NCBI GenBank assembly: GCA_937871435.1
Contig: CALMQM010000039.1
Coordinates: forward strand, 25,068 to 89,067
Direction of reading: 5' to 3'
Source of the DNA: an uncultured Bacteroidota bacterium
GTDB taxonomy: Bacteria; Bacteroidota; Bacteroidia; AKYH767-A; 2013-40CM-41-45
Length of the DNA: 64,000 bases
Notes under the pieces: model-generated
Database searches by the model: none
Told to the model about the DNA's origin: nothing
The model's input: only the letters and a program-made list of their open reading frames with translations
In this document: one piece after another, positions 24,881 through 33,151 of the stretch
Numbering within the stretch: position 1 is the first letter of the stretch
Layout of the letters: each line of letters opens with the position of its first letter
Made by a program: the position numbers and the translations under genes

Positions 24881-25274
24881 GTACACTTTTTTAAAATAAT
24901 TTTACCGACCCAAACCCAACGTTTACCTATTTTTTTCTAAAAAAGTTCAAAAAAGGCTCAATGGAACGAGATTCTGAGTATTTTGTATCGTTATTTCAAT
25001 CAACGAAACACAAATAATACTGCGATTCAATGAATAATACGGGGGGGTCAGAATTTGTACGAACAATAATTGGCATTGCAATTTTTCTGCTTGTATTGTT
25101 CCACGTACTTGTCTTGATCGGATAAATTCCGATACCACAGAAAGACGTTTAAGTTTATTCCTGATCAGGGATATGTGAATTTATATTCGCAATTTTTCAC
25201 AAGCATTTAAATGTTGAATAAAGTGACATGAATGCACGTGCGCATCTGTTTATCTTCCGGAATCAATACATCCT
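24881..25274. other. Convergent intergenic region between xseB and creD
   Basis: 394 bp, AT-rich. It contains a candidate 31-aa membrane peptide (25030-25125, plus) and a palindrome CCTGATCAGG near 25160. No intrinsic terminator is apparent for either converging gene. Confidence 0.5.
25030..25125 (+). CDS. Candidate 31-aa single-pass membrane peptide
   Basis: ATG at 25030 to TAA at 25123-25125. The sequence MNNTGGSEFVRTIIGIAIFL runs on into LVLFHVLVLIG: a short polar head, then about 20 consecutive hydrophobic residues. This is too well-formed for typical random sequence, but there is no recognised homologue, no clear promoter and no terminator. It may be a small membrane protein or chance. 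Confidence 0.35.
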   Translation: MNNTGGSEFVRTIIGIAIFLLVLFHVLVLIG

Positions 25275-26633
25275 TCAATCACGATACCAATTTACTTTCC
25301 TGGTGAGAATCATAATCGTTGAAAGGATCACAAGTAAGCCAATACTTCCCAGAAGCAATGCATAATCTTCCAGTTGTAGGAGCGAATAAAAGAATCCATA
25401 CAACAGCAAGAGCAATACGGCAAAAATTGCTGTCAGTTTGTTGTTTTGGAAAATGAACTTCGCATAAAATGTAATCAGGGAAAGAATCAATACACAGGAA
25501 ATCAGATATGCCAGATTAAATGTGAGATGTTCGGATATTGAAAGCAGGAGGATATAGAAAAGACATACAGCGAATCCCACCAAAAGATATTGAATCGGAT
25601 GTATTCTTCTTTTGTTAATCACTTCAACAAAAAAGAAAGTCAGGAAAGTTATAATGATAAACATCAGACAATATTTTACCGAACGCATGGTCTTCTGGTA
25701 TTCATCTACAGGTAACATGAGTCGTACACCAAACGTACCTGCTTCATCCTGCCCGCTGATTGCGTAATCATCTCCCTGATTTTGATCAAGGTTTCCAATG
25801 AAATTTCCTGTTCCTTGCTGAGGATAGTTTCTGTTAAGCTGTAAAACTTTCCATTGCGCATCAAATCCATTTTCGCGAACAGAATTCGTATCCGGAAGGA
25901 AAGAACCTTCGAAACTGGGGCTTCCCCAATTGGAGTGGAGATTTACGTTTGTGATTTTCCCGAATGGAAGAAAAGAAAGATTCGTACTTCCGTTCAGGTT
26001 GACATCAAATGAAAAATTCATTTTCCTGAATTCCTGAAGCGGATAGGAGAAACTCAAGCCTGAAGAAAATAAATCGTGAGTCGGGATACCCGGACCGAAC
26101 ACCATTGTGGAATCATTCAATCGGCAATGAATGTCATCTTTGATTCCGCGCAAATCGGAAATTCCCAGAGAGATAAATGCTTCGTCTAAAATGTAATCAG
26201 ATTCACTTAAACCTGCGGCTTTCAGATCGGGAACTCCGAATTGCCCGCTGATGTGGAGGAGAGAATTGTACAGAACAACGATGTAAATACTTCTGTGTCT
26301 TTCTTCCGGATTCACGGTGCCCGTGATAGAAAGTGTATCCGGGAGAAAATGAGCGAATTCTTTCTGGCGAACTGTGTTTCCTTTTTCATCCTTCTTTGTC
26401 ACCCAATACGGAATGCTTAACACCGGTCCCCCAAAAGTCTGCCTGTTGCCCCATTTTGAACTGACTTCACGCGTCACATCGTTTCGCAATTGTTGACGTT
26501 CATCAATCAATGAGGTAAGTAAACTTGTCGGGATTAAAAGGATCAGGATTAAAAAAGCGATCGACAAAAGTTTGATCGTGATTGATTGTTTTATCCAATC
26601 ATTGATGCGGTCAAAAAGGGATGTTTTTTCCAT
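25275..26633 (-). CDS. creD: CreD-like inner membrane protein
   Basis: 452 aa. It has the CreD layout: an N-terminal membrane helix (about 18-41, ITIKLLSIAFLILILLIPTS) followed by the family phrase IDERQQLRNDV and SSKWGNRQTFGGPVLSIPY, a large periplasmic domain (about 60-310), then several membrane helices (about 320-445). CreD in enterobacteria is a member of the CreBC regulon linked to envelope integrity and beta-lactam or colicin tolerance; its biochemical role is unclear. No CreBC two-component genes are adjacent here, so regulation must differ. The start is MEKTSLFDRINDW, as usual for the family. Confidence 0.92.
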   Translation of the reverse strand: MEKTSLFDRINDWIKQSITIKLLSIAFLILILLIPTSLLTSLIDERQQLRNDVTREVSSKWGNRQTFGGPVLSIPYWVTKKDEKGNTVRQKEFAHFLPDTLSITGTVNPEERHRSIYIVVLYNSLLHISGQFGVPDLKAAGLSESDYILDEAFISLGISDLRGIKDDIHCRLNDSTMVFGPGIPTHDLFSSGLSFSYPLQEFRKMNFSFDVNLNGSTNLSFLPFGKITNVNLHSNWGSPSFEGSFLPDTNSVRENGFDAQWKVLQLNRNYPQQGTGNFIGNLDQNQGDDYAISGQDEAGTFGVRLMLPVDEYQKTMRSVKYCLMFIIITFLTFFFVEVINKRRIHPIQYLLVGFAVCLFYILLLSISEHLTFNLAYLISCVLILSLITFYAKFIFQNNKLTAIFAVLLLLLYGFFYSLLQLEDYALLLGSIGLLVILSTIMILTRKVNWYRD

Positions 26634-26933
26634 GGCTGTTTAACTTCCTGTAAGGATATTTATTTTAAATCATCTGCAATTTACATTTGTAATCAGGCGA
26701 ATTATTCATTTTTCTGGATAAAATAGTTAGGTTAGAAGATTGGTAAATGCTGAAGAAACCATTAGTTTATACTATTAAATCTTAAATTTGAGGCTACAAA
26801 ATTGAGTCGACCATCTAAATGATAATATAAAAATAAGCAATGATTGAATAAGAAAAACATTAAAATTGAAGTCGGCTGTAAACCTTCGCAGTTCAAATCC
26901 CGTGTTACCTTTAAAGACCAAAATCCGAATACC
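26634..26933. other. Divergent intergenic region between creD and the PKD-protein gene
   Basis: 300 bp, AT-rich. A -7-like TAAATTTG at 26783-26790 could drive the PKD-protein gene (start 26934) with a leader of roughly 140 nt. No other structure was noticed. Confidence 0.4.
26783..26790 (+). promoter_or_regulatory. Putative -7 box of the PKD surface-protein gene
   Basis: TAAATTTG matches TAnnTTTG. No well-spaced TTTG precedes it, so support is weak. Confidence 0.35.
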
Positions 26934-29762
26934 ATGAAAAAATTATTACTCCTCCTCTTTTTTGCCGTAATGGCAATGGGTACGAAGGCACAAAATGCCT
27001 GTACTTTTACTTATTCATTCACAGGCGCATTCACGGCTGTTCAATTCAATCCTGCAATAGTCTGGCCCGGACCTGTATATTCTTATCAATGGGATTTTGG
27101 TGATGGTGGCGTGTCTACATTGCCTGCTCCTTTGCACACTTATAATGGAACCGGACCATACACTGCATGCTGTACTGTATTTGACAGTACCGGAATTTTC
27201 TGCAATTATTGTACGACTGTTATTTTCAACAGTTCTTCCTGTTCCTGGACATTAAATCTTGATACAGCAACAGGAAATGCCACTTTTGCGGCAGCTTCTC
27301 AAAGCGGAATATTTTCTAACTGGGATTTAGGAGATGGAACATCAGCTACGGGTGATGTTGTTTCACATACTTATGTAGCTCCCGGAGTATACAATGTATG
27401 TTTAACTCAGGTTGATTCAGCATCAGGAATTATTCTCTGTACTAATTGTCAAACGTTATCATACCAACCCAATTCTTCTTCTTGTACATTCAGTTCATCT
27501 TCTTCACCTGCTTCCCCGAACAATATAATTTTTGTGGCAAATGTGAACAATGGCTCAAGCTTTACATGGGATTATGGTGACGGTTCAGTTGGAACAGGAG
27601 GACCGACAAATACACATGTATACAACTCCGCCGGAACTTACGTGGTTTGTTTGACTGTAACAGATTTTCTTGGAAACAGTTGCCAGTATTGTTCTTCGGT
27701 AACAGTTCCTCCATTGTCGAACAACTGCTATTTTACTGCAACACCTGATACATTGCTGACAGTACAGTTTGTCGGATCAGGATCGCAAACCGGAACTGCT
27801 TTGTCATGGGATTATGGTGATGGTTCTGTCGCTTCAGGAAGCACAACCTATCATGTGTATTCTTTGCCCGGAACATACAATGTGTGCATGACAGAGTCGA
27901 ACTCTGCAGGAACTCCAATTTGTTCTTTCTGTCAGCTTGTAACAGTAAGCGGAAATTCCGGTAATTGTGCTTTTACATATATGTTGGATTCAACAAATGC
28001 CTACACCATCAATGTTGCAGCGATCACCACAATTGTTGGCTCAACGGTGATGTGGGATTTTGGTGATAATTCAACCGGTACAGGTGTAACAGCAACACAT
28101 ACTTACAATTCTCAGGGACAATACAATGTGTGTATGATAGAAACAGATTTATTGGGTACAGTATTGTGTCAGTCTTGTATGAACGTTTCTATTACTGGAA
28201 ATCCGGCAGGAAATTGTTCATTCTTGTACTCTCCGGATCCAATGAATCAGGGAATGATTAATTTCATTGCTATGCCTGCTTCAGGCGGTTCAACAGTTTC
28301 CTGGTCTTTTGGTGATGGTACTTCAGGTTCAGGATTTAATCCTTCGCATACCTATGTTACTGCAGGCACTTATACAGTGTGCATGAATGAAATTGATCCT
28401 AATGGAACAATCGTTTGTACTTCTTGTTCGTCAGTAGTTGTAAGCAGCAATGCGAATTGTTCATTCACAACTTCAATTGATAGTGTACAAGCCAACCTTG
28501 TTTACTTCAACTTTACTCCGAACTCATTCAACAGTCAGGTGATGTGGGATTTCGGTGATGGTAGCGCAGGTATGGGAGCAAACACGCAACATTATTACCC
28601 ACAACCGGGAGTATACAATGCTTGTGTAACAGAAATCAATCAGTCAACAGGCGTAACCATTTGCTACACTTGCCAGGTGATCACTGTGAACTTTGTTCAA
28701 AGCTGTTCATTCACTGCTGTGCCTGATCCTGCTGACCCGAACACACTTACTTTAACCGGTGTTGTTGGAGCAGGGAACATTGCATCATGGGATTTTGGTG
28801 ATGGAACGGTGGGAACAGGATCTCCGATTCAACATACCTATGCACAACCGGGCATCTACCATATTTGTGTGTACGAAGTAGATACACTTCCGCTTACTAC
28901 ACTGTGTATTTCTTGTCAGGACATTGCAGTTGGTTCTGTTCTTCCTGCCTGCCGTGCGAATTTTGTTGCTACCAGCCTTGGTTTAACCGGTTACTTCATT
29001 GATTTGTCTACAGGTACTGGTCCGGCTACTTCTTATTCATGGGATTTCGGCGATGGAACAACTTCGTCAAGCCGCTTCCCTCAGCATGTGTACGCTACTC
29101 CTGGAAGTTATACTGCTTGTTTGACAATTGCCGATAACAATTGCACAGATCAGTTCTGTATTCCGGTTGTAGTAGATACAACAATCGGCACTCCGGGATC
29201 TTGCCAGGCATATTTTGTAACTCTGCAACTGGCGCCTTATCAGATCGCGGTGGTGAATCTCAGCAGTGGAGTAAACCTGAACTTTGCATGGGATTTTGGT
29301 GATGGAACTACTGCTAACGTACCGTATCCATCCCATTTCTACAACAGCATTGGTACATACAATCTGTGTCTGACAATTGATGATGGTGCAGGATGTAATC
29401 AAACATACTGTGATACTGTATCAGTCGATTCTCTTGGAAATATTTTCCGTGGAATGAATGGCTTCACAGTAAATGTTCTTTCCCCTGCTCAGCTAACCGG
29501 AATTTCTGATTCTCCGGATGCAACACCATTTACAGCATATCCGAATCCTGTTCAGTCATCCCTGACCATCGCGCTTCCTGCTACAGTAAGCAGTGAAGTG
29601 AACTTCAGAATATTCAATCTACAAGGTGCTGAAGTAAGTCATGGTACATTGAACAGCGGTATCGCGAAACTCAATGTGAGCGACTGGCAGGCTGGAATCT
29701 ATTTACTTGAAGTGACAGATAATGCCGGATACAAGAGCTATCGTCAGATCATAAAACAGTAA
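26934..29762 (+). CDS. Cys-rich surface protein with ten PKD domains and a T9SS tail
   Basis: 942 aa from the ATG at 26934, which starts the signal peptide MKKLLLLLFFAVMAMGTKAQ (30 upstream codons are excluded). It carries ten PKD domains, each with the hallmark WDFGDG or a close variant (WDLGDG, WDYGDG, WSFGDG, WDFGDN), over about residues 25-830. Most begin with a Cys in a phrase like NCSFT and end with CxxC (CNYC, CTNC, CQYC, CSFC, CQSC, CTSC, CYTC, CISC), an unusually regular Cys pattern. The C-terminus has a type A T9SS tail (FTAYPNPVQSSLT). It is likely a surface stalk or adhesin stabilised by disulfides. No catalytic domain was found. A hairpin terminator and an ECF sigma gene follow directly. 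Confidence 0.87.
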   Translation: MKKLLLLLFFAVMAMGTKAQNACTFTYSFTGAFTAVQFNPAIVWPGPVYSYQWDFGDGGVSTLPAPLHTYNGTGPYTACCTVFDSTGIFCNYCTTVIFNSSSCSWTLNLDTATGNATFAAASQSGIFSNWDLGDGTSATGDVVSHTYVAPGVYNVCLTQVDSASGIILCTNCQTLSYQPNSSSCTFSSSSSPASPNNIIFVANVNNGSSFTWDYGDGSVGTGGPTNTHVYNSAGTYVVCLTVTDFLGNSCQYCSSVTVPPLSNNCYFTATPDTLLTVQFVGSGSQTGTALSWDYGDGSVASGSTTYHVYSLPGTYNVCMTESNSAGTPICSFCQLVTVSGNSGNCAFTYMLDSTNAYTINVAAITTIVGSTVMWDFGDNSTGTGVTATHTYNSQGQYNVCMIETDLLGTVLCQSCMNVSITGNPAGNCSFLYSPDPMNQGMINFIAMPASGGSTVSWSFGDGTSGSGFNPSHTYVTAGTYTVCMNEIDPNGTIVCTSCSSVVVSSNANCSFTTSIDSVQANLVYFNFTPNSFNSQVMWDFGDGSAGMGANTQHYYPQPGVYNACVTEINQSTGVTICYTCQVITVNFVQSCSFTAVPDPADPNTLTLTGVVGAGNIASWDFGDGTVGTGSPIQHTYAQPGIYHICVYEVDTLPLTTLCISCQDIAVGSVLPACRANFVATSLGLTGYFIDLSTGTGPATSYSWDFGDGTTSSSRFPQHVYATPGSYTACLTIADNNCTDQFCIPVVVDTTIGTPGSCQAYFVTLQLAPYQIAVVNLSSGVNLNFAWDFGDGTTANVPYPSHFYNSIGTYNLCLTIDDGAGCNQTYCDTVSVDSLGNIFRGMNGFTVNVLSPAQLTGISDSPDATPFTAYPNPVQSSLTIALPATVSSEVNFRIFNLQGAEVSHGTLNSGIAKLNVSDWQAGIYLLEVTDNAGYKSYRQIIKQ
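27005..29420 (+). repeat. Ten tandem PKD-domain repeats
   Basis: Ten protein-level repeats of about 80 residues sharing (V/L)xWDFGDG, a central THxY, PGxYxVC and, in eight of them, a terminal CxxC. Spacing is regular. Confidence 0.85.
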
Positions 29763-29785
29763 TCCAGCAGACGATTTTCACATCT

Positions 29786-29814
29786 GGATGGGGGAGAAAT
29801 CCCTCATCCTTTTC
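29786..29814 (+). terminator. Terminator or attenuator between the PKD-protein gene and the ECF sigma gene
   Basis: GGATGGGGGA (29786-29795), loop GAAA, TCCCTCATCC (29800-29809), then four T. A 10-bp stem with one G-U pair. It ends only ten nt before the sigma start codon at 29824, so read-through would set sigma expression. Confidence 0.7.
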
Positions 29815-29823
29815 CATTTCAAT

Positions 29824-30408
29824 ATGAAGCCGTCTCCCGAATTATTGGAACGATGCTGTACGGATGACAGAAGAGCGCATTACGAACTTTACAAAGTTTG
29901 TTTTGGCTATCTGATGTCAGTTTGCAGACGGTACTATGTGAATAAGGAAGACATGCAATCAGCCTTGAACCAGGTGTATGTGAAAATGATCCGCAACATG
30001 AACAGTTATCTTAAAAAGAAAGATACTGTTCCGTTTGAACTCTGGATGAGAAAAATCGCGATCAACCATGTTGTGGATGAATTCAGAAAAAATAAAAAAT
30101 TCAGAGAGCAGATAGATTTGCGTGATGTACATGAAAGCGAAGAATCTCATCCATCTGTTCAGCCTCATCTGGAGGCAGAACAACTTGAACAGATTCGGGA
30201 AGCTATCGGGCAGTTGTCAGAAATGAACCGGGCAGTATTCAATCTCTTTGTTGTAGATGGATACGGACACGATGAAATCGCGGATATGTTGAAAATATCA
30301 GCCGGGACTTCAAAGGCACATTTGCACAGAGCAAAAAAACGATTGAGAGAATTGTTGGCGAAAGAAAAGAAAATAAATCAGTTTATTGATAATTCCATTT
30401 TCCAATGA
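29824..30408 (+). CDS. RNA polymerase ECF sigma factor (partner of anti-sigma fusion)
   Basis: 194 aa from the ATG at 29824 (MKPSPELLERCC); an earlier ATG at 29788 lies inside the terminator stem and is unlikely. Region 2 spans about 15-85 (HYELYKVCFGYLMSVCRRYY, with ELWMRKIAINHVVDEFRKN as the -10-recognising part). Region 4 spans about 125-180 (LSEMNRAVFNLFVVDGYGHD, then EIADMLKISAGTSKAHLHRA). Its stop overlaps the next start by four bp, the classic arrangement for a sigma and its anti-sigma. It probably controls envelope or surface genes, perhaps including the PKD protein upstream. The family call is certain; target genes are not known. Confidence 0.93.
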   Translation: MKPSPELLERCCTDDRRAHYELYKVCFGYLMSVCRRYYVNKEDMQSALNQVYVKMIRNMNSYLKKKDTVPFELWMRKIAINHVVDEFRKNKKFREQIDLRDVHESEESHPSVQPHLEAEQLEQIREAIGQLSEMNRAVFNLFVVDGYGHDEIADMLKISAGTSKAHLHRAKKRLRELLAKEKKINQFIDNSIFQ

Positions 30409-31952
30409 AAAAAGAGCATCCATCCGACCTGTTTGGTCCGGAAGATTCCTGGCCGGGAGCAAAGCAGGCTCTCGACACTCATTTCAGGAGAAAGAAAATT
30501 ACTTACTGGATGCTGGCTGCCTCATTTGCCGGACTGATGATACTGGGAAGTTTCTGGTTGAACCAAACATATTTTAAATCAAGCGAACCATCTCAAAAAG
30601 TAACGGCTCTTAAACCTGCTTCTGATCAAGAGCCAAAACAGGTTTCCGCAAGTTCATCTTCCGATGAATCTGTGATACAGAATACAAGCACAAGTCAGGC
30701 ATCTCCTGCGAATACGACTCCGACTGTTGGATCGAATACTAACTCGAATGAATTGCCGAAAGAGAAGATTGTTTCAACAAGCGTTTATTCAGAGAAAAAA
30801 TCAGTTAAGCGCGTAAGCGCATCGAAACGGTCTCAGCCTATTCCATCATCAACTCCGGCAATCGGAAGCGTTGTGAATAATGAACGTAAATTTGAGAAAG
30901 CTAAAACTTCAGCAACATCAGATGAAAAAACAGTATCCTTTGTTCAGGAACATAATTCTGCTACTTCGACTGAAGAATCCAATTCATCCAAACAAAATAC
31001 TTTCAAGAGTTCTTCCAGCACAGAAAGTACCGAATCTGTAGTTCGCACAATTATTTCGGAGCCTTTGACGTTTTTAACTCCATTGAAAAACAAATCATTC
31101 TCTGAACGTACTCTTCAATCAAAGTTGATTGAGTCAAATGGCGATCCGTTGAAAGAACCCAAAACACATGCCTCCACACAATGGACTGCTTCTGTCTATG
31201 GCGGCACTCATTATATCTGGAAAGACATTGAAGCCGCTCCGGGGCCATGGCTCAACAGGAGAAATAATGAAGAGAAAGGTGTGCTGCTTCCATCTCTTGG
31301 CGGCTCACTTTCTGCTTCTAAGAAAAATGTTTCCTTGTCAGTCGGAATTGAATATTCAAGCTGGGGAGAAAAGGTAAATTATTCACCGGTCAGTTTGCAA
31401 TCTCAGCTCATTCAGATTGGAAACTGGCAAACTTACATGTATACGATTACAGATACTGACACTGCCTACATTCAGGGCAACCAGTATTTTCTTCAAAATC
31501 AAATTCAGCGAACAGATAGTAATTATATTTCTGTAACTGATACAGTGGTTAAAGAAGCCTACGATGCTTCTGTCGCGGCTGCGAATGGAACAAATCATTT
31601 TTGGTATGTAGAAATTCCGGTTGAACTTAGTTTGAAACATAGTTTTGGAAAATTCGGTCTTGGTGCTTCCGCAGGTGTCGCTCCTGCATGGCTTGTTTCT
31701 AAAAAAGGAAATTATTTAAAACAAGACCTTAAAGGAGCGGAATCGGTTAGTGAAGCAGGTTCTTACAATTCAATGATTGTGAATGGAAGAGTCAGCGTGG
31801 ATTTTTATTATCAGTTTTTCCCACGGCTCAATGTGGTGATACGACCGCAGTTGAAAGGAAACCTGCAGTCAGTCTTTGACTCGAATTCTTCCGTGGAGCA
31901 AAAATACCGGGGCGCAGGAATACTTTTCGGAATAAATTATTCCTTGAAATAA
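30405..31952 (+). CDS. Putative anti-sigma/outer-membrane beta-barrel fusion protein
   Basis: 515 aa, starting within the last codons of the sigma gene. Residues 1-30 are soluble (HPSDLFGPEDSWPGAKQALD), a place where an anti-sigma peptide would sit. A single membrane helix lies at about 32-52 (ITYWMLAASFAGLMILGSFW). A long Ser/Thr/Lys-rich linker (about 55-230) leads to a C-terminal region (about 245-515) with beta-barrel strands (WTASVYGGTHYIW, VSLSVGIEYSSWGEKV, GAGILFGINYSLK). The layout suggests an inner-membrane-anchored anti-sigma tethered to an outer-membrane barrel or barrel-like sensor, known in other Bacteroidota ECF clusters. Sensing role and topology are inferred. The gene ends at a terminator. 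Confidence 0.72.
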   Translation: MKKEHPSDLFGPEDSWPGAKQALDTHFRRKKITYWMLAASFAGLMILGSFWLNQTYFKSSEPSQKVTALKPASDQEPKQVSASSSSDESVIQNTSTSQASPANTTPTVGSNTNSNELPKEKIVSTSVYSEKKSVKRVSASKRSQPIPSSTPAIGSVVNNERKFEKAKTSATSDEKTVSFVQEHNSATSTEESNSSKQNTFKSSSSTESTESVVRTIISEPLTFLTPLKNKSFSERTLQSKLIESNGDPLKEPKTHASTQWTASVYGGTHYIWKDIEAAPGPWLNRRNNEEKGVLLPSLGGSLSASKKNVSLSVGIEYSSWGEKVNYSPVSLQSQLIQIGNWQTYMYTITDTDTAYIQGNQYFLQNQIQRTDSNYISVTDTVVKEAYDASVAAANGTNHFWYVEIPVELSLKHSFGKFGLGASAGVAPAWLVSKKGNYLKQDLKGAESVSEAGSYNSMIVNGRVSVDFYYQFFPRLNVVIRPQLKGNLQSVFDSNSSVEQKYRGAGILFGINYSLK

Positions 31953-32323
31953 ATGTTGATTGTTTGTTGATTCGTTTGCCCAATGTGCGAAGGCCGGACC
32001 CCCATTTCCGGCTTTTGCTTTTTTGCCAATTGACATAGATTATAACGTGAAAAAATTGAATCAGGTGTTGATTTGAGTTCAGCGTTTTCAATTCATCCGG
32101 GAAATTTGTAAATTGTGGTTATAAAATGTCAGATCATTTCAAATAACTGATCCGGATGAAATGCAGGAAGAAATTTTTGTTCATGCGCAGGGTTTACAAA
32201 AAGAACAAAATTAAAGTCACTGAATCGGAACAGAGAAATTTCTCAAAAAGGGATTGAAGAACATCACCTTGAAACGCTGAAAGAAATTTTCAATGAAGAA
32301 AAAGATTTTTTAAAAATCTACTT
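31953..32323. other. Intergenic region before the GPx-T9SS gene
   Basis: 371 bp. It contains the terminator at 31991-32024. A short frame (32158-32259) and a helical-looking frame (reading REISQKGIEEHHLETLKEIF) just before the GPx start might be remnants of a decayed gene, but I cannot identify it. Confidence 0.45.
31991..32024 (+). terminator. Terminator after the sigma/anti-sigma operon
   Basis: GCCGGA (31993-31998) pairs with TCCGGC (32007-32012), followed by TTTTGCTTTTTT. It is 40 nt past the anti-sigma stop. Confidence 0.78.
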
Positions 32324-33151
32324 ATGAAAAAAACACTACTTTTTGTATTGATACTTTTTGCAATCAATATACAGGCGCAGACCACCGAAACATTTCATGA
32401 TTTTAATGCTGTAACAATCCGGGGCGATTCTATATCCTTATCGATTTACGCGGGAAAAAAAATCCTTGTGGTCAATACAGCTTCTTATTGCGGATTCACT
32501 CCACAGTATGCGGATCTGGAAGCATTGTATCTTCAATACGGAGGACCCAACTTTGAAATACTTGGATTTCCCTGCAATGATTTTGGCGGACAAGAACCCG
32601 GTTCAAATGGCTCAATAGATTCATTCTGTACCGGAACATATAACATCAGTTTTCAGATGATGTCAAGAATTTCCATCACAGCTCCGGATACTGCCGAGGT
32701 GTATAAGTGGTTGCAAAACGCCTCTCGCAATGGAGTTGCCGATGCTCCGGTAGCGTGGAATTTTAATAAGTTTCTGATTGATGAAGCCGGAAACTGGGTT
32801 GCCTACTATCCATCATCAGTCAACCCACTCGATACTGCAATTGTAAACTGGATTCTTTCACCCAATACAACCGGTATTAAAAACCAGGATGCACAATTTG
32901 TATGGACAATAGCCGGAAATCCGGTTAAAGATGTTATGCGATTACAATTTTCTAACAGCAGGCGTATGAACTGTACGTTTGACATTTTTGATATTCACGG
33001 CCGTCAATTACTAATGAATACATTGTCAATCGGTCCTGACATGAAGGAGCTTGACCTGCCTGTACATTCGCTACCGGATGGTTTGTGCCTTGTCCGAATG
33101 TTGGATTCTGAAGGTGGAATGCATATGCAAAAAGTGATCATTCAAAACTGA
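32324..33151 (+). CDS. T9SS-exported glutathione-peroxidase-like thiol peroxidase
   Basis: 275 aa. Signal peptide 1-19 (MKKTLLFVLILFAINIQAQ). The GPx domain spans about 22-175 with catalytic Cys56 in NTASYCGFTPQY, Gln90 in GFPCNDFGGQEP, and Trp145/Asn146 in WNFNKFLID, so the full Cys-Gln-Trp-Asn set is present. A type A T9SS tail follows from about 190, and although its YPNP motif is replaced by AGNPVKDVMRLQF, the closing LPDGLCLVRMLDSEGGMHMQ pattern fits. It should reduce peroxides or lipid hydroperoxides at the cell surface using a thiol donor, an unusual place for this enzyme. No redox partner is adjacent. It ends with no gap before the convergent gene. Confidence 0.88.
   Translation: MKKTLLFVLILFAINIQAQTTETFHDFNAVTIRGDSISLSIYAGKKILVVNTASYCGFTPQYADLEALYLQYGGPNFEILGFPCNDFGGQEPGSNGSIDSFCTGTYNISFQMMSRISITAPDTAEVYKWLQNASRNGVADAPVAWNFNKFLIDEAGNWVAYYPSSVNPLDTAIVNWILSPNTTGIKNQDAQFVWTIAGNPVKDVMRLQFSNSRRMNCTFDIFDIHGRQLLMNTLSIGPDMKELDLPVHSLPDGLCLVRMLDSEGGMHMQKVIIQN

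Noticed and set aside
32158..32323. Short frames before the GPx gene, considered as a decayed gene
   Set aside because: Two frames look partly protein-like (REISQKGIEEHHLETL) but need a frameshift and match no family I know.
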